Assembly: GCA_023409175.1 (NCBI GenBank)
Contig: JAEYIG010000021.1
Coordinates: 1 to 16,868, forward strand
DNA from: Pseudomonadota bacterium
GTDB taxonomy: Bacteria > Pseudomonadota > Gammaproteobacteria > Burkholderiales > Burkholderiaceae_D
Length of the DNA stretch: 16,868 nucleotides
Reading direction: 5' to 3'
The position numbers and the translations under genes are program-made. Below, in pieces: positions 7,954 through 16,521 of this stretch. The notes below the pieces were generated by a model. It saw only the letters and a list, made by a program, of their open reading frames with translations. It was not told the origin of the DNA and did not search any database. How positions within the stretch are numbered: position 1 is the first letter of the stretch; each line of letters starts with the position of its first letter.

Positions 7954-8256
7954 TCATGGGCGTCGTGTAGTGATCCTGAGCCTTCTGGTTTCCTGTGGTG
8001 TGGTACGAAGCGGGCGATAAATCTCGATACGGTCGTGCGCTTCAAGCAGGGTATCCCATGAGCGTTTTTTGCCGAAAATGCCGACTGTATTTTCACCGGT
8101 TTGAAGAGACAACCTATTCATGAGGCCGCTTTGTTCGATAGCCTCTCCGAGTGTTGTTTTTTCAGGAACGACGATATCCACAATAATTGGGCCCTCCGGA
8201 TCGGCGTAGCATATCTGGACGGGAATGCCTGACACGGGATTGATGTCTTCAGCCAT
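7954..8256 (-). CDS. rnfH: RnfH family protein (UPF0125)
   Basis: Small beta-grasp, ubiquitin-like protein of the RnfH/UPF0125 family, 100 residues from the ATG at 8256. Conserved parts visible are VQICYADPEG, LGEAIEQSGL, VGIFGK and the RIEIYRPL region with a basic tail. The family's role is not settled; in E. coli the gene also follows ratA. I chose the start at codon MAEDINPV, which overlaps the end of ratA by 8 bases, the usual arrangement for this pair. The frame is open upstream to an ATG at 8292, which would add 12 residues lying inside ratA and not seen in homologues I recall. Confidence 0.9.
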   Translation of the reverse strand: MAEDINPVSGIPVQICYADPEGPIIVDIVVPEKTTLGEAIEQSGLMNRLSLQTGENTVGIFGKKRSWDTLLEAHDRIEIYRPLRTTPQETRRLRITTRRP

Positions 8257-8683
8257 ACACTTTTCTCGCACGCTCGCAAAAGGCATCGACAAGGCTGTTT
8301 GTCACGATGTCGAATACCGGACCGATCAGTTTTTCCATGAAAAAATGGGAAAATTCATAATTCAGGTTTAATTCGACACGGCATGATTTTTCGCCGAGTG
8401 GGGTGAATGTCCATTGGCCGATCAATTTTTTAAAAGGCCCTTTTACCAGCCTCATTTTGATGGAAGTTGGCGGGACATTGACATTGTGAGTGGTAAAGCT
8501 TTGCCGGATGCCACAAAAATTCAGGGAGAGCGTTGCAATGGCAGTCTGGTGAGCTGCATCACGCTGCACATCGACACTGTCGCACCATGGAAGGAACGAA
8601 GGATAGGCTTCGATGTCTTCCACCAGGGCGAACATTTGTTCTGCACTATAGTTCTGCAGCACGGATTTGTGTACGATCGTCAT
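8249..8683 (-). CDS. ratA: RatA/Coq10-like START-domain protein
   Basis: A 144-residue SRPBCC/START-fold protein of the RatA family, also described as a polyketide cyclase or ubiquinone-binding Coq10-like protein. Typical features are the N-terminal VHKSVLQNYSAEQMFALVED, the YPSFLPWC segment at about 27-34, the GIRQSFTTHN strand, and the C-terminal helix FFMEKLIGPVFDIVTNSLVD. E. coli RatA has been reported to block association of ribosomal subunits, while mitochondrial Coq10 binds ubiquinone; which activity applies here cannot be told. It is divergent from smpB and overlaps rnfH by 8 bases, the same neighbourhood as in E. coli. No good ribosome binding site is visible before the ATG. Confidence 0.92.
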   Translation of the reverse strand: MTIVHKSVLQNYSAEQMFALVEDIEAYPSFLPWCDSVDVQRDAAHQTAIATLSLNFCGIRQSFTTHNVNVPPTSIKMRLVKGPFKKLIGQWTFTPLGEKSCRVELNLNYEFSHFFMEKLIGPVFDIVTNSLVDAFCERARKVYG

Positions 8684-8703
8684 TTATGAATGAAGTGGTT
8701 TTG

Positions 8704-8730
8704 TTAGAATCTCTATTTTATACAAGGAAG
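8704..8730 (+). promoter_or_regulatory. Extended -10-like promoter and ribosome binding site of smpB
   Basis: The 58-base gap between ratA and smpB contains TGTTAGAAT (8702-8710), an extended -10 pattern, and a TATACA at about 8719-8724, but no good -35 box for either. AAGGAAG at 8724-8730 is the smpB ribosome binding site, 11 bases before the ATG. The promoter part is weak. Confidence 0.3.
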
Positions 8731-8741
8731 TTTTTTTCACT

Positions 8742-9191
8742 ATGACTATTGCCGATAATAAAAAAGCTTTTCATGATTATTTTATCGAAGAGCGCTTCGA
8801 AGCGGGAATGGCTTTGGAAGGATGGGAAGTCAAATCCATTCGTGCCGGAAGGGTACAGCTAAAAGAGGCTTATGTCATCGTCAAGGGCGCAGAAATTTTC
8901 CTTTTCGGCGCACACATCAGCCCGCTCCCTACCGCTTCGACCCATATCAAACCCGATCCTGTCAGGGATCGGAAACTGTTGATGCATGCGGCGGAAATCA
9001 GCAAGCTGATCGGCAAGGTGGAACGGGCCGGTTATACACTGGTGCCACTGAACATGCATTTTTCAAAGGGCCGGATCAAATGCGAGATCGGATTGGCCAA
9101 GGGCAAGAAACAGTACGACAAACGTGAGAGCGAAAAAGAACGTGACTGGCAGCGCGAACAACAGAAGATCATGAAACAGAACATCCGCTGA
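8742..9191 (+). CDS. smpB: SsrA-binding protein SmpB
   Basis: tmRNA-binding protein that brings SsrA into stalled ribosomes for trans-translation. The 149-residue length is normal. The oligonucleotide-binding barrel is seen in [32 protein letters not shown], with the conserved EGWEVKS.R and GAHI.PL segments. The basic tail [21 protein letters not shown], which enters the empty mRNA channel, is complete. It stands alone, divergent from ratA and convergent with the isc operon. The tmRNA gene itself is not in this window. Confidence 0.97.
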   Translation: MTIADNKKAFHDYFIEERFEAGMALEGWEVKSIRAGRVQLKEAYVIVKGAEIFLFGAHISPLPTASTHIKPDPVRDRKLLMHAAEISKLIGKVERAGYTLVPLNMHFSKGRIKCEIGLAKGKKQYDKRESEKERDWQREQQKIMKQNIR

Positions 9192-9205
9192 TAGCGGCTG
9201 TTCTG
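9177..9205. terminator. Strong hairpin over the smpB stop, between convergent smpB and iscX
   Basis: CAGAACA (9177-9183) pairs with TGTTCTG (9199-9205), and CCGCT (9185-9189) pairs with AGCGG (9193-9197) around a 3-base GAT loop, giving a 12-bp stem with one mismatch. It overlaps the smpB stop codon and sits about 11 bases beyond the iscX stop. T runs are poor: TTTC follows on the minus strand and TTTT only after about ten bases on the plus strand. It may still end either transcript or protect the 3' ends. Confidence 0.5.
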
Positions 9206-9216
9206 CAGGACACGTT

Positions 9217-9414
9217 TTATTCTGCCGCTTCCTTTATCCAGGCCATCAGGATGGCTTCCAGCACCTTTTCATTCGAACGGTTGGGGTCGTCGTCAAAACC
9301 GTCCAGTTTGCAAATCCACTCGTGCATGTCGGTGAAGCGGACGCTTAAGGGATCCGTTTCAGGATATTGATCAACAAGTTCCTCGGCGATTCTTTGGGTG
9401 TCGGACCATTTCAT
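9217..9414 (-). CDS. iscX: Fe-S cluster assembly protein IscX
   Basis: Small acidic protein, 65 residues, the last gene of the isc operon. The family binds IscS and iron and modulates cluster assembly. Conserved features seen are the N-terminal KWSD, the [20 protein letters not shown] core and the [12 protein letters not shown] segment. The start at 9414 gives the family N-terminus and has AGGAAAA before it; a longer open frame upstream overlaps fdx and is not coding. It starts 22 bases after fdx. Confidence 0.95.
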   Translation of the reverse strand: MKWSDTQRIAEELVDQYPETDPLSVRFTDMHEWICKLDGFDDDPNRSNEKVLEAILMAWIKEAAE

Positions 9415-9436
9415 GATGTTTTCCTGCCGGTAAAAA

Positions 9437-9772
9437 TCAGCGTTCGCTGACCAGATTGATCGAGTATTTCGGGATTTCCACCGTGACGTCTTCATCGCCC
9501 ATCTTTGCCTGACATGACAGGCGTGAATCCGCTTCCAGACCCCATGCGCGATCCAGCATATCCTCTTCTTTTTCACTCATTTCAGAAAGGGAGTCAAAAC
9601 CTTTTCTGACGATAACATGGCAAGTTGTGCATGCGCCACATTCACCGCAGGCATGTTCGATTTCGATATGATTGTCCAGCAACGCATCACAGATCGAGGT
9701 GCCTTCGGATGCGTCAATATCGGCACCTTCGGGACAGAGTACGGCGTGGGGCAAAACGGTGATTTTTGGCAT
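9437..9772 (-). CDS. fdx: Isc-type 2Fe-2S ferredoxin
   Basis: Adrenodoxin-type ferredoxin, 111 residues, the same size as E. coli Fdx. It supplies electrons for Fe-S assembly on IscU. The cluster ligands match E. coli in number and position: Cys42, Cys48, Cys51 and Cys87 ([12 protein letters not shown] and RLSC). An additional Cys45 sits in the cluster loop, where E. coli has a non-ligand Cys at 46. The C-terminal [13 protein letters not shown] matches the family. It lies 23 bases downstream of hscA in the isc operon. Confidence 0.97.
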   Translation of the reverse strand: MPKITVLPHAVLCPEGADIDASEGTSICDALLDNHIEIEHACGECGACTTCHVIVRKGFDSLSEMSEKEEDMLDRAWGLEADSRLSCQAKMGDEDVTVEIPKYSINLVSER

Positions 9773-9795
9773 ATTCGCTTCCCGTTATCGGTGTG

Positions 9796-11661
9796 TTAAA
9801 TGATGTCCCTGACGGTTTTTCCTGACAGGGCTTTCTGGATGCTCCGGTTCATCCTTCTGGCGGCAAAGGTTTCCGTTCCTTTGGACAGGGCTTCAAGGGC
9901 AGCATGAATGGCTGACGTGGAATCGTCATTCAACAGTTTGCGCGTGACTTCCATCAGGGCTTCGATCGCGGAACGTTCTGTTTCGTTCAGCAGGTCTCCA
10001 TCGGTATCTATTGCCGCCTGCGTTGCCTGAATGGTTCGCTCGGCTTCGACAATTTCTTCCCGCAAGGCTCGTTGTTGCATGTCTGTTTCAGCACTCTTGC
10101 CGGATTCTTCCAGCATTCTGGCGATTTCTGTATCGGTCAGGCCATAAGACGGTTTGACGACAATAGACGCTTCGACGCCGGAATGCGTTTCGCGTGCCGA
10201 GACGGACAGCAATCCGTCGGCATCGACCTGGAAGGTGATCCGGATGCGGGGGGCCCCGGCCGCCATCGGCGGTATGCCCCGCAGTTCAAAACGGGCCAGC
10301 GAACGGCAGGCGGATACCAGTTCGCGTTCCCCTTGCAATACATGGACGGCAAGCGCTGTCTGGCCATCCTTGAATGTCGTGAATTCCTGCGCGTACGTAC
10401 ACGGAATGGTCGAGTTACGCGGTATGATTTTTTCCACGAGTCCCCCCATTGTCTCGATACCGAGCGACAGGGGAATCACGTCGAGCAGTAGCCAATCGTC
10501 ACCGGGGGCGCGGTTGCCTGCGAGCATATTCGCCTGAATGGCGGCTCCCAATGCAACGACTTTTTCCGGATCAATCGTGGCGTGCGGTTTTTTGCCGAAC
10601 AGTTTCTGGATCTGTCGGCGGACATGAGGCATGCGGGTTGCTCCGCCGATCAGGATGATGCCGCTGATATCGCCGATTTTCAGTTTGGCGTCCCGAAGCG
10701 TCTTTTTGACCTGCTGCATGGTCTTGCAGACAAGGTGGTGCGTCATTTGTTCGAAGGCTTTGGCCGTCAGTTCCAGGTTGATTTTTTCACCAGACGAGAG
10801 CAGGGCATTGATCGTGACACGGGCACGGACGGACAGGCGTTCTTTGGCTTCACGCGCCTTGGTCATCAGTACACGCGTATCTTCTGCCGAGAGCGGTAAC
10901 AGTTTTGCCTGTTCGATTATCCAGCAAAAAATGCGATGGTCGAAATCGTCGCCACCCAGCTCGGAATCTCCGCCGGTTGCCAGCACTTCAAAGACTCCCT
11001 TGTTCAGCCTGAGGATGGAAATGTCGAATGTCCCGCCACCCAGATCGTAGGCGGCGAATATGCCTTCTGCCCCGTTGTCGAGACCGTAGGCAATCGCGGC
11101 GGCAGTCGGTTCGCTTAACAGCCGCAAAACGTGGATGCCCGCGAGTTTTGCGGCATCCTTGGTCGCCTGACGCTGGGCATCGTCGAAATAGGCGGGCACG
11201 GTAATGACGGCTCCGGCCAGATTTTCATCGAAAGCGTCTTCAACGCGGTATCTTAGGGTGGCAAGGATTTCAGCAGAGATTTCAACCGGACTTTTGGGGC
11301 CTGCAGCGGTTTCGATCTTGACCATCCCGGGAGTGTCGAGAAACTGGTAAGGCATGCTTTCCCGGTTGGAAATGTCGGCCAGTCCACGGCCCATCATACG
11401 TTTGATGGAAACGACGGTATTTTTCGGGTCAGTGTTTTGCGCTTCCTTGGCCTTATAGCCGATTTCGGTATGGCCGTCAGGAAAATAGCGGACGACTGAA
11501 GGCAGCAAAGGCCGTCCCTGTTCGTCTTCAAGGACTTCGGCAATGCTGTTGCGGACGGTTGCCACGAGTGAATGGGTCGTACCGAGATCGATCCCGATTG
11601 CAAGCCGGAACTGATGGGGTGCGGTAGACATACCCGGTTCTGCGATTTGGAGAAGTGCCAT
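9796..11661 (-). CDS. hscA: Fe-S assembly Hsp70-type chaperone HscA
   Basis: Specialised Hsp70 of 621 residues (616 in E. coli) that, with HscB, uses ATP to promote cluster transfer from IscU. The N-terminus [10 protein letters not shown] is typical of HscA. The nucleotide-binding domain shows [15 protein letters not shown] (about 23-37), the phosphate-2 motif [15 protein letters not shown] and [12 protein letters not shown]. The substrate-binding domain follows from about residue 395, where I read the linker as [14 protein letters not shown]. The target motif LPPVK is intact in the IscU encoded here, at residues 99-103. The start lies 3 bases after the hscB stop with no strong ribosome binding site, so coupling to hscB is likely. 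Confidence 0.98.
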   Translation of the reverse strand: MALLQIAEPGMSTAPHQFRLAIGIDLGTTHSLVATVRNSIAEVLEDEQGRPLLPSVVRYFPDGHTEIGYKAKEAQNTDPKNTVVSIKRMMGRGLADISNRESMPYQFLDTPGMVKIETAAGPKSPVEISAEILATLRYRVEDAFDENLAGAVITVPAYFDDAQRQATKDAAKLAGIHVLRLLSEPTAAAIAYGLDNGAEGIFAAYDLGGGTFDISILRLNKGVFEVLATGGDSELGGDDFDHRIFCWIIEQAKLLPLSAEDTRVLMTKAREAKERLSVRARVTINALLSSGEKINLELTAKAFEQMTHHLVCKTMQQVKKTLRDAKLKIGDISGIILIGGATRMPHVRRQIQKLFGKKPHATIDPEKVVALGAAIQANMLAGNRAPGDDWLLLDVIPLSLGIETMGGLVEKIIPRNSTIPCTYAQEFTTFKDGQTALAVHVLQGERELVSACRSLARFELRGIPPMAAGAPRIRITFQVDADGLLSVSARETHSGVEASIVVKPSYGLTDTEIARMLEESGKSAETDMQQRALREEIVEAERTIQATQAAIDTDGDLLNETERSAIEALMEVTRKLLNDDSTSAIHAALEALSKGTETFAARRMNRSIQKALSGKTVRDII

Positions 11662-11664
11662 TTT

Positions 11665-12186
11665 TTAATCTGTTGAATCCAGTTCGTCGAATGCCAGACT
11701 GATTTCCTCGTTGAATTTCTCAAGAAACATCATTTTCCTGATTTCCTGCGCCGCCGTATCAAATTGCCTGTTTCCCAAAAAGTTTTCGATGATTTTCAGT
11801 TGTCTGTCGCGCAGTGTCCGTTGTTCCTCATCCAGTTTTTCAAGCTGGGGAATATCCTTGTTTTCACGGGCACTTTCGAGTGATTCACGCCAATCTATCT
11901 GTTGCATGAGGAATTCGGGATCCATCGATACGTGTGTTTCAGCCTGAAGATTACAACCGTTCAGCTCGCACAGGTAGACACCCCTTTTGATCGGATTGCG
12001 CAGGATATGGTATGCGTCGTTAGCCATCGCTGCCCATTGCATGGCTGTGCGTTTTTCCGCTTCAGTTGCCGTGACGAAACGGTCAGGATGAACAAGGCTT
12101 TGTATTTCCTTGTACGCTTTATCCAGCGCCTGCCGGTCAATGGTGAATTGTACCGGCAGGTTGAAGAGCTCAAAATGATTTTGCAT
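11665..12186 (-). CDS. hscB: Fe-S assembly co-chaperone HscB (J-protein)
   Basis: J-domain protein of 173 residues (171 in E. coli) that delivers IscU to HscA and stimulates its ATPase. The N-terminal J domain begins HFELFNLPVQF and carries His33-Pro34-Asp35 in LVHPDRF, the motif needed for HscA stimulation. The C-terminal three-helix IscU-binding domain follows from about residue 80, seen as DPEFLMQQIDWRESLE and similar. It sits 18 bases after iscA. The ribosome binding site is weak. Confidence 0.96.
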   Translation of the reverse strand: MQNHFELFNLPVQFTIDRQALDKAYKEIQSLVHPDRFVTATEAEKRTAMQWAAMANDAYHILRNPIKRGVYLCELNGCNLQAETHVSMDPEFLMQQIDWRESLESARENKDIPQLEKLDEEQRTLRDRQLKIIENFLGNRQFDTAAQEIRKMMFLEKFNEEISLAFDELDSTD

Positions 12187-12204
12187 AAATGGCTCTGGCG
12201 AAAG

Positions 12205-12528
12205 TCAGACCTTGAAACTGTTGCCGCATCCGCACGAATCCGTGACGTTCGGATTGTAGAATTTGAACCCTTCATTCAAGCCTTCACGCGCAAAATCCAG
12301 TTCGGTACCATCCAGATAGGGCAGGCTTTTCGGATCGACGAAAACTTTCACGCCATGAGACTCAAATACAAGATCCTCGGCAGCCGGTTCATCGACATAT
12401 TCGAGTTTATAAGACATTCCCGAACAGCCGGTTGTCTGGACGCCGAAACGCAAACCGACACCCTTGCCGCGCCGTTGCAGGAAACGGCTGATATGGTTGG
12501 CTGCTTTTTCAGTCAAAGTGATAGACAT
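12205..12528 (-). CDS. iscA: A-type Fe-S carrier IscA
   Basis: A-type iron-sulfur carrier of 107 residues, with the three conserved cysteines Cys35 (TTGCSGMSY), Cys99 and Cys101 (DSCGCG). These bind an Fe-S cluster or iron for delivery to apo-targets. The start at 12528 gives [10 protein letters not shown], the family N-terminus, and has a strong AGGAGGA site (12532-12538). A longer frame continues upstream to 12612 but lies in the end of iscU. A second A-type protein, ErpA, is encoded at 14896-15246. Confidence 0.97.
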   Translation of the reverse strand: MSITLTEKAANHISRFLQRRGKGVGLRFGVQTTGCSGMSYKLEYVDEPAAEDLVFESHGVKVFVDPKSLPYLDGTELDFAREGLNEGFKFYNPNVTDSCGCGNSFKV

Positions 12529-12553
12529 GAATCCTCCTGATTGAAACCTGTGT

Positions 12554-12946
12554 TTATTTGTTCTTGTTTTCCTGCCGCTTCTGGTAGTCGTCGACAGCTG
12601 CCTTGATGGCATCTTCGGCCAGAATCGAACAGTGGATTTTTACGGGCGGCAGAGCCAGTTCTTCCGCAATTTCCGAATTCTTGATCTGCAGGGCTTCGTC
12701 AAGCGATTTGCCCTTGACCCATTCGGTCACCAGCGAGCTGGAAGCGATGGCGGAACCGCAACCGTATGTCTTGAATCGTGCGTCCTCGATCATACCGTCG
12801 GAATTGACCTTGATCTGGAGTTTCATGACGTCGCCACAAGCAGGGGCACCGACCATGCCGGTGCCGACCGAGTCGTCGTCCTTGTCGAAACTGCCGACAT
12901 TGCGGGGATTTTCGTAATGGTCCAGCACTTTATTCGAGTAAGTCAT
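12554..12946 (-). CDS. iscU: Fe-S cluster scaffold protein IscU
   Basis: Scaffold on which IscS-derived sulfur and iron are assembled into [2Fe-2S] clusters. It has 130 residues. Ligands are all present: Cys37 and Asp39 (GAPACGD), Cys63 ([10 protein letters not shown]), and His105 with Cys106 (KIHCS). The HscA recognition motif LPPVK is at 99-103. The ribosome binding site AGAGGA (12954-12959) lies 7-8 bases before the ATG. It follows iscS by 32 bases. Confidence 0.98.
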   Translation of the reverse strand: MTYSNKVLDHYENPRNVGSFDKDDDSVGTGMVGAPACGDVMKLQIKVNSDGMIEDARFKTYGCGSAIASSSLVTEWVKGKSLDEALQIKNSEIAEELALPPVKIHCSILAEDAIKAAVDDYQKRQENKNK

Positions 12947-12978
12947 TTTTTAATCCTCTCATCCTTTATGCAGGCAGC

Positions 12979-14244
12979 TTAATGGGCAGCCCACTGAATG
13001 GTGTTGATATCGATGCCTTCCTTGTACATATCCCATAAAGGAGACAGCTCACGCAGCTTGGCAACCTGGGTCTTGACCAGGTCGATCGCGTAATCTATTT
13101 CCTCTTCGGTCGTGAAGCGTCCGATGGAGAAACGGATCGAGCTGTGGGCCAGTTCATCGCTGCGTCCCAGCGCGCGCAACACATAGGACGGTTCGAGGCT
13201 GGCGGATGTGCAGGCAGAACCGGAAGAAACGGCAAGCCCTCTCATTGCCATCATCATTGATTCGCCTTCGACATAATTGAAGCTGACATTCAGGTTGTAG
13301 GGAATCCGGTGTTCCATATCGCCGTTGAATACGACCGCTTCGATGTCGCTCAGGCCATCTGCCAGACGTTTGATCAGCACTTTCATGCGGGCGACTTCCT
13401 CAGTCATTTCTTCTTTGGCGATGCGATAGGCTTCGCCCATGCCGACGATCTGGTGAGTCGGGAGCGTACCCGAACGCATGCCGCGTTCATGGCCACCTCC
13501 ATGCATCTGGGCTTCCAGCCGGACGCGCGGACGGCGGCGGACGAACAGGGCACCAATACCTTTCGGTCCGCAGATTTTATGCGCGGTCATGGTCATCAGG
13601 TCGACTTTCGTTTTTTGCAGGTCGATTTCCATTTTTCCAACAGCCTGTGCAGCATCGCAATGGAAAATGATGCCTTTGCTGCGGCACAGTTCGGCGATTT
13701 CGTCGATTGGCTGGATAACACCGATTTCATTATTGACCATCATGACGGAGACCAGAATCGTGTCCGGGCGGATGGCCTTTTCGAGCGATTCCAGCGTGAT
13801 CAGCCCGTTTTCCTGCGGGTCGAGATAAGTGGCTTCAAAGCCTTCGCGTTCCAGTTCACGGAATGTGTCCAGGACGGACTTGTGTTCCGTCTTGACGGTA
13901 ATGATGTGCTTGCCTTTGGTTTTGTAGAACTGGGCAGCGCCTTTCAATGCCAGGTTGTTCGCTTCAGTCGCTCCGGACGTCCAGACGATTTCACGCGGAT
14001 CGGCATTGATCAGCGCGGCGACATGCCCACGGGCTTCTTCCACCGCTTTTTCCGCTTCCCATCCATACATGTGGCTGTTGGATGCCGGATTACCGAATTT
14101 TTCGCACAGGTATGGGATCATTTTTTCAGCCACGCGGGGATCGACCGGCGTCGTAGCGGAATAATCCATATATACAGGACGGGAGTCATCGCGGACGATG
14201 CCCTTCAGTATGCTGCATTGGGTTGGTGTTGATGGATTGGTCAT
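12979..14244 (-). CDS. iscS: Cysteine desulfurase IscS
   Basis: PLP-dependent enzyme that takes sulfur from cysteine for Fe-S clusters and other thiolated products. It has 421 residues. The PLP-binding lysine is Lys223 in [12 protein letters not shown], and the persulfide-forming cysteine is Cys345 in [13 protein letters not shown]. The start of the enzyme fold, [13 protein letters not shown], begins at residue 24, so the N-terminus is about 19 residues longer than in E. coli (404 residues). The chosen ATG has AAGGAAAAGAG directly upstream, and no better start lies between it and the fold, so the extension seems real. The C-terminus matches the IscS family and its IscU-binding region. It lies 12 bases after iscR. 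Confidence 0.97.
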   Translation of the reverse strand: MTNPSTPTQCSILKGIVRDDSRPVYMDYSATTPVDPRVAEKMIPYLCEKFGNPASNSHMYGWEAEKAVEEARGHVAALINADPREIVWTSGATEANNLALKGAAQFYKTKGKHIITVKTEHKSVLDTFRELEREGFEATYLDPQENGLITLESLEKAIRPDTILVSVMMVNNEIGVIQPIDEIAELCRSKGIIFHCDAAQAVGKMEIDLQKTKVDLMTMTAHKICGPKGIGALFVRRRPRVRLEAQMHGGGHERGMRSGTLPTHQIVGMGEAYRIAKEEMTEEVARMKVLIKRLADGLSDIEAVVFNGDMEHRIPYNLNVSFNYVEGESMMMAMRGLAVSSGSACTSASLEPSYVLRALGRSDELAHSSIRFSIGRFTTEEEIDYAIDLVKTQVAKLRELSPLWDMYKEGIDINTIQWAAH

Positions 14245-14256
14245 GCTCTTTTCCTT

Positions 14257-14724
14257 TTATTCTGCCGGTTTTGCAAAAAGTAATGTGTTGTCCCCGCCGC
14301 TTTTTTTCATCGCCTTCGAAGGTTCTGTCCCTGAAAGTTCCGATAGCGGCACGGATTCCAGATAATCAATAATTCTTTCGTTCAGGCTGGCCCACAGATT
14401 GTGCGAAATGCATTTGATGCTGCCTTTCGCACAATTGCCGTTGCCCCCGCAACGCGTGACATCCAGCGGTTCATCCACCGCAAAAACGATATCCGCCACC
14501 GTAATGTCGGCGGCGTCATTTGCCAGAATGTAGCCGCCACCCGGTCCCCGAATCGATTTGACCAGATTTTTCCGGCGTAGTTTTGAGAAAAGCTGCTCAA
14601 GATACGCGACGGAAATATCCTGTCGGTCACTGATCCCGGCAAGGGAAACGGGCCCTTTCTCCTGATTCCGGGTCAAGTCGATCATGGCGGTAACGGCAAA
14701 TCGTCCTTTGGTTGTCAGTCGCAT
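14257..14724 (-). CDS. iscR: Fe-S sensing transcriptional regulator IscR (Rrf2 family)
   Basis: Rrf2-family regulator of 155 residues that holds a [2Fe-2S] cluster and represses the isc operon when cluster supply is adequate. The N-terminal winged helix runs MRLTTKGRFAVTAMIDL to the wing RGPGGGYIL at about 59-67, with the recognition helix near VAYLEQLFSKLR. The cluster ligands are Cys92, Cys98, Cys105 and His108 (RCGGNGNC and KCISH); the gap between the second and third cysteines is six residues where E. coli has five. It is the first gene of the isc operon, behind a promoter that overlaps a good IscR-type site, which implies autoregulation. Confidence 0.97.
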   Translation of the reverse strand: MRLTTKGRFAVTAMIDLTRNQEKGPVSLAGISDRQDISVAYLEQLFSKLRRKNLVKSIRGPGGGYILANDAADITVADIVFAVDEPLDVTRCGGNGNCAKGSIKCISHNLWASLNERIIDYLESVPLSELSGTEPSKAMKKSGGDNTLLFAKPAE

Positions 14725-14747
14725 GGCATACCTGATTAAAGATGCGT

Positions 14748-14776
14748 ATTCTCGATTAGTTGAATATTTTAGTCAA
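14748..14776 (-). promoter_or_regulatory. Promoter of the isc operon
   Basis: On the minus strand, TTGACT (14776-14771, five of six -35 matches) and GAGAAT (14753-14748, four of six -10 matches) are separated by 17 bases. The predicted transcript begins near 14741. An AGG ribosome binding site follows about 7 bases before the iscR ATG at 14724. Confidence 0.7.
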
Positions 14777-14780
14777 GTAT
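14756..14780 (-). promoter_or_regulatory. IscR type 1 binding site overlapping the isc promoter
   Basis: Read on the minus strand from 14780 to 14756, the 25 bases start ATACTTGACTAAAATATTCA and end ACTAA. They match the E. coli type 1 IscR consensus (ATASYYGACTRWWWYAGTCRRSTAT, quoted from memory) at all but two positions. The site covers the -35 box and most of the spacer, so cluster-loaded IscR bound here should block transcription. Confidence 0.75.
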
Positions 14781-14849
14781 AGCAAAGGTCAGGAAAATCT
14801 GCTGGAGTTGATGAAGCTGACAGATCCTGTTCTGTCCGTTTCGGGATAC

Positions 14850-14881
14850 AAAAAAAGGACGCACTCTTGCGCGTCCTTTTT
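14850..14881 (-). terminator. Intrinsic terminator after erpA
   Basis: Stem GGACGC (14857-14862) and GCGTCC (14871-14876) with an 8-base loop is flanked by seven A on the left and five T on the right, extending the paired stem and giving a U tract on the minus strand. It lies 15 bases beyond the erpA stop and separates erpA from the isc promoter. Confidence 0.88.
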
Positions 14882-14895
14882 CCGGAAATCCATGC

Positions 14896-15246
14896 TTATG
14901 GTGCGAATGAGGAACCGCATCCGCAGGTCGAGGTGACATTCGGGTTCTTGATGACGAACTGGGCGCCATTGATGTCTTCCTTGTAGTCGATTTCGGCACC
15001 GACAAGATACTGGTAGCTCATCGGGTCGATCAGGAGTTCGACGCCGTCTTTTATCATGGACGTATCGTCTTCATTCACTTTTTCATCGAAGGTGAAGCCG
15101 TACTGGAAACCGGAACATCCGCCACCCTGTACGAAAACACGCAGTTTCAGGTTCGGGTTGCCTTCTTCAGCGATCAGTTCGGCTACTTTTTTGGCCGCGC
15201 TGTCGGTGAAATTGATCGGTGTTGGCATTTCTTGGTTGTCACTCAT
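14896..15246 (-). CDS. erpA: A-type Fe-S carrier ErpA
   Basis: Essential-type A carrier that inserts Fe-S clusters into target proteins; in E. coli it serves isoprenoid enzymes such as IspG. It has 116 residues, with Cys44 ([12 protein letters not shown]), Cys108 and Cys110 ([10 protein letters not shown]) as ligands. The sequence [20 protein letters not shown] and the [11 protein letters not shown] form mark ErpA rather than IscA. GGAG sits 7 bases before the ATG. It lies 69 bases downstream of argC and is followed by a terminator, so it does not read into the isc operon. Confidence 0.96.
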   Translation of the reverse strand: MSDNQEMPTPINFTDSAAKKVAELIAEEGNPNLKLRVFVQGGGCSGFQYGFTFDEKVNEDDTSMIKDGVELLIDPMSYQYLVGAEIDYKEDINGAQFVIKNPNVTSTCGCGSSFAP

Positions 15247-15278
15247 TTTTTCACTCCGGTATTTGATGGATGGTGTTC

Positions 15279-15284
15279 ATTATA
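15279..15284 (-). promoter_or_regulatory. Possible -10 box for erpA
   Basis: A perfect TATAAT on the minus strand lies 33 bases before the erpA ATG, in the 69-base gap after argC. There is no good -35 box at the expected distance (AAACAG at 17 bases), so this alone is weak evidence that erpA has its own promoter. Confidence 0.35.
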
Positions 15285-15315
15285 AACACGATCGGAAAAT
15301 CCTGTTTGTCACGCC

Positions 15316-16365
15316 TCATGGCATGACGGGAACCTGTTTCAAACCAGTCGTTTCGTCCAGGCCGAACATCAGGTTCATGCTCTGGACGCCCTGTCCGGCA
15401 GCCCCTTTGACGAGATTGTCTTCCACGACGAGGATAACAAGCGTGTCGCCATTTCCCGGGCGGTGTACGGCCATGCGCAGGTAATTGGACGCACGCACGG
15501 AACGCGTTTCCGGATGCGAGCCGGCAGGCAATACATCGACAAACGGATCGTTACGGAAATGGTTTTCGTACAGGTTTTGGAAGTCGATGTCCCGTGCTTC
15601 CGGTTTCAGGGTTGCATAAAGGGTCGAGTGTATGCCACGGATCATCGGAGTCAGATGGGGAACGAAAGTCAATCCGATGTCACGGGTATTGCCGGTCAGC
15701 GCCTTCAAACCCTGCACGATTTCGGGAAGGTGACGGTGTCCTTTCACGCCATACGCATGAAAATTGTCGGAGGATTCCGAAAAAAGGGAGCCGACAGCCG
15801 CACGGCGTCCCGCGCCGGATACGCCCGATTTGCAATCGGCGATCAGGCCGGATTCATTGACGAGTGCCTTGCCTTGCGTCAACAGGGGCGCAAAGCCAAG
15901 CTGTACGGAGGTCGGATAGCAGCCTGCCAGTCCGATGACGCGAGCTTTTCTGATCGCCTCACGGTTGACTTCGACAAGGCCGTAGACCGCTTCCATGAGG
16001 ATGTCCGGGCAGGCGTGAGGCATGCCATACCATTTTTCGAATTCGGCTGTATCTTTCAGCCTGAAGTCGGCTGCAAGGTCGATGATTTTGACGCCCGCGT
16101 CGAGCAGTTCTTTCGCGTGGGACATGGCAACGCCATGTGGCGTCGCGAAGAATACGACATCACAATCCTGCAGGTTCGCTTCTTCGGGGGCGGAGAAGGC
16201 CAGATCGACGATGCCGCGCAGTGACGGGAACATGTCGGCCACCTTGACACCATTGTCACCACGGGACGTAATGGTGGTTAACAGGACTTCCGGATGGGCT
16301 GACAGTATGCGCAGCAGTTCGACTCCGGTATAACCTGAGCCACCGACAATTCCGACTTTGATCAT
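15316..16365 (-). CDS. argC: N-acetyl-gamma-glutamyl-phosphate reductase
   Basis: Third step of arginine synthesis: NADPH-dependent reduction of N-acetylglutamyl phosphate to the semialdehyde. The 349-residue length fits the long type 1 form. The N-terminal Rossmann motif is [17 protein letters not shown] (5-21). FATPHGVAM at 73-81 is characteristic, and the active-site Cys149 lies in [19 protein letters not shown] in the C-terminal half holds the conserved catalytic-site histidine. GAGG lies 6 bases before the ATG. It sits between rpsI, beyond a strong terminator, and erpA. Confidence 0.97.
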   Translation of the reverse strand: MIKVGIVGGSGYTGVELLRILSAHPEVLLTTITSRGDNGVKVADMFPSLRGIVDLAFSAPEEANLQDCDVVFFATPHGVAMSHAKELLDAGVKIIDLAADFRLKDTAEFEKWYGMPHACPDILMEAVYGLVEVNREAIRKARVIGLAGCYPTSVQLGFAPLLTQGKALVNESGLIADCKSGVSGAGRRAAVGSLFSESSDNFHAYGVKGHRHLPEIVQGLKALTGNTRDIGLTFVPHLTPMIRGIHSTLYATLKPEARDIDFQNLYENHFRNDPFVDVLPAGSHPETRSVRASNYLRMAVHRPGNGDTLVILVVEDNLVKGAAGQGVQSMNLMFGLDETTGLKQVPVMP

Positions 16366-16441
16366 TCTGGCCTCATTGAAAAAAGAATACGGGGTTTATT
16401 GTAACGGCATTAACCGATATTTGCCCGCTGGAAAAAATCAG

Positions 16442-16476
16442 AAAAAAAAGTCGCCTGACCGAAGCCAGACGACTTT
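16442..16476 (-). terminator. Intrinsic terminator after rpsI with a UUCG loop
   Basis: On the minus strand, a 13-bp stem formed by 16476-16464 and 16459-16447 closes a UUCG tetraloop, followed by a run of eight T including the stem end (16449-16442). Two of the pairs are G-U wobbles that exist only in the minus-strand RNA, so the element acts on rpsI transcripts. Confidence 0.93.
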
Positions 16477-16521
16477 GAAAATACAGGTCTGGAACAGAAT
16501 TCCAGACGGTAAAGTATTGTA

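Noticed and set aside
8257..8292. Upstream ATG start for rnfH, adding 12 residues
   Set aside because: It would extend the overlap with ratA to 44 bases, and the extra residues come from the ratA frame; the ATG at 8256 gives the family length.
9415..9576. Extended N-terminus of iscX overlapping fdx
   Set aside because: The first part is a frame-shifted reading of fdx; the conserved IscX protein begins at 9414 after a good ribosome binding site.
12529..12612. Extended N-terminus of iscA overlapping iscU
   Set aside because: The conserved IscA start [10 protein letters not shown] follows a strong AGGAGGA site at 12532-12538; the rest is iscU in another frame.
13309..14232. 307-codon open frame on the plus strand over iscS
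   Set aside because: Antisense to iscS with no domain or ribosome binding site.
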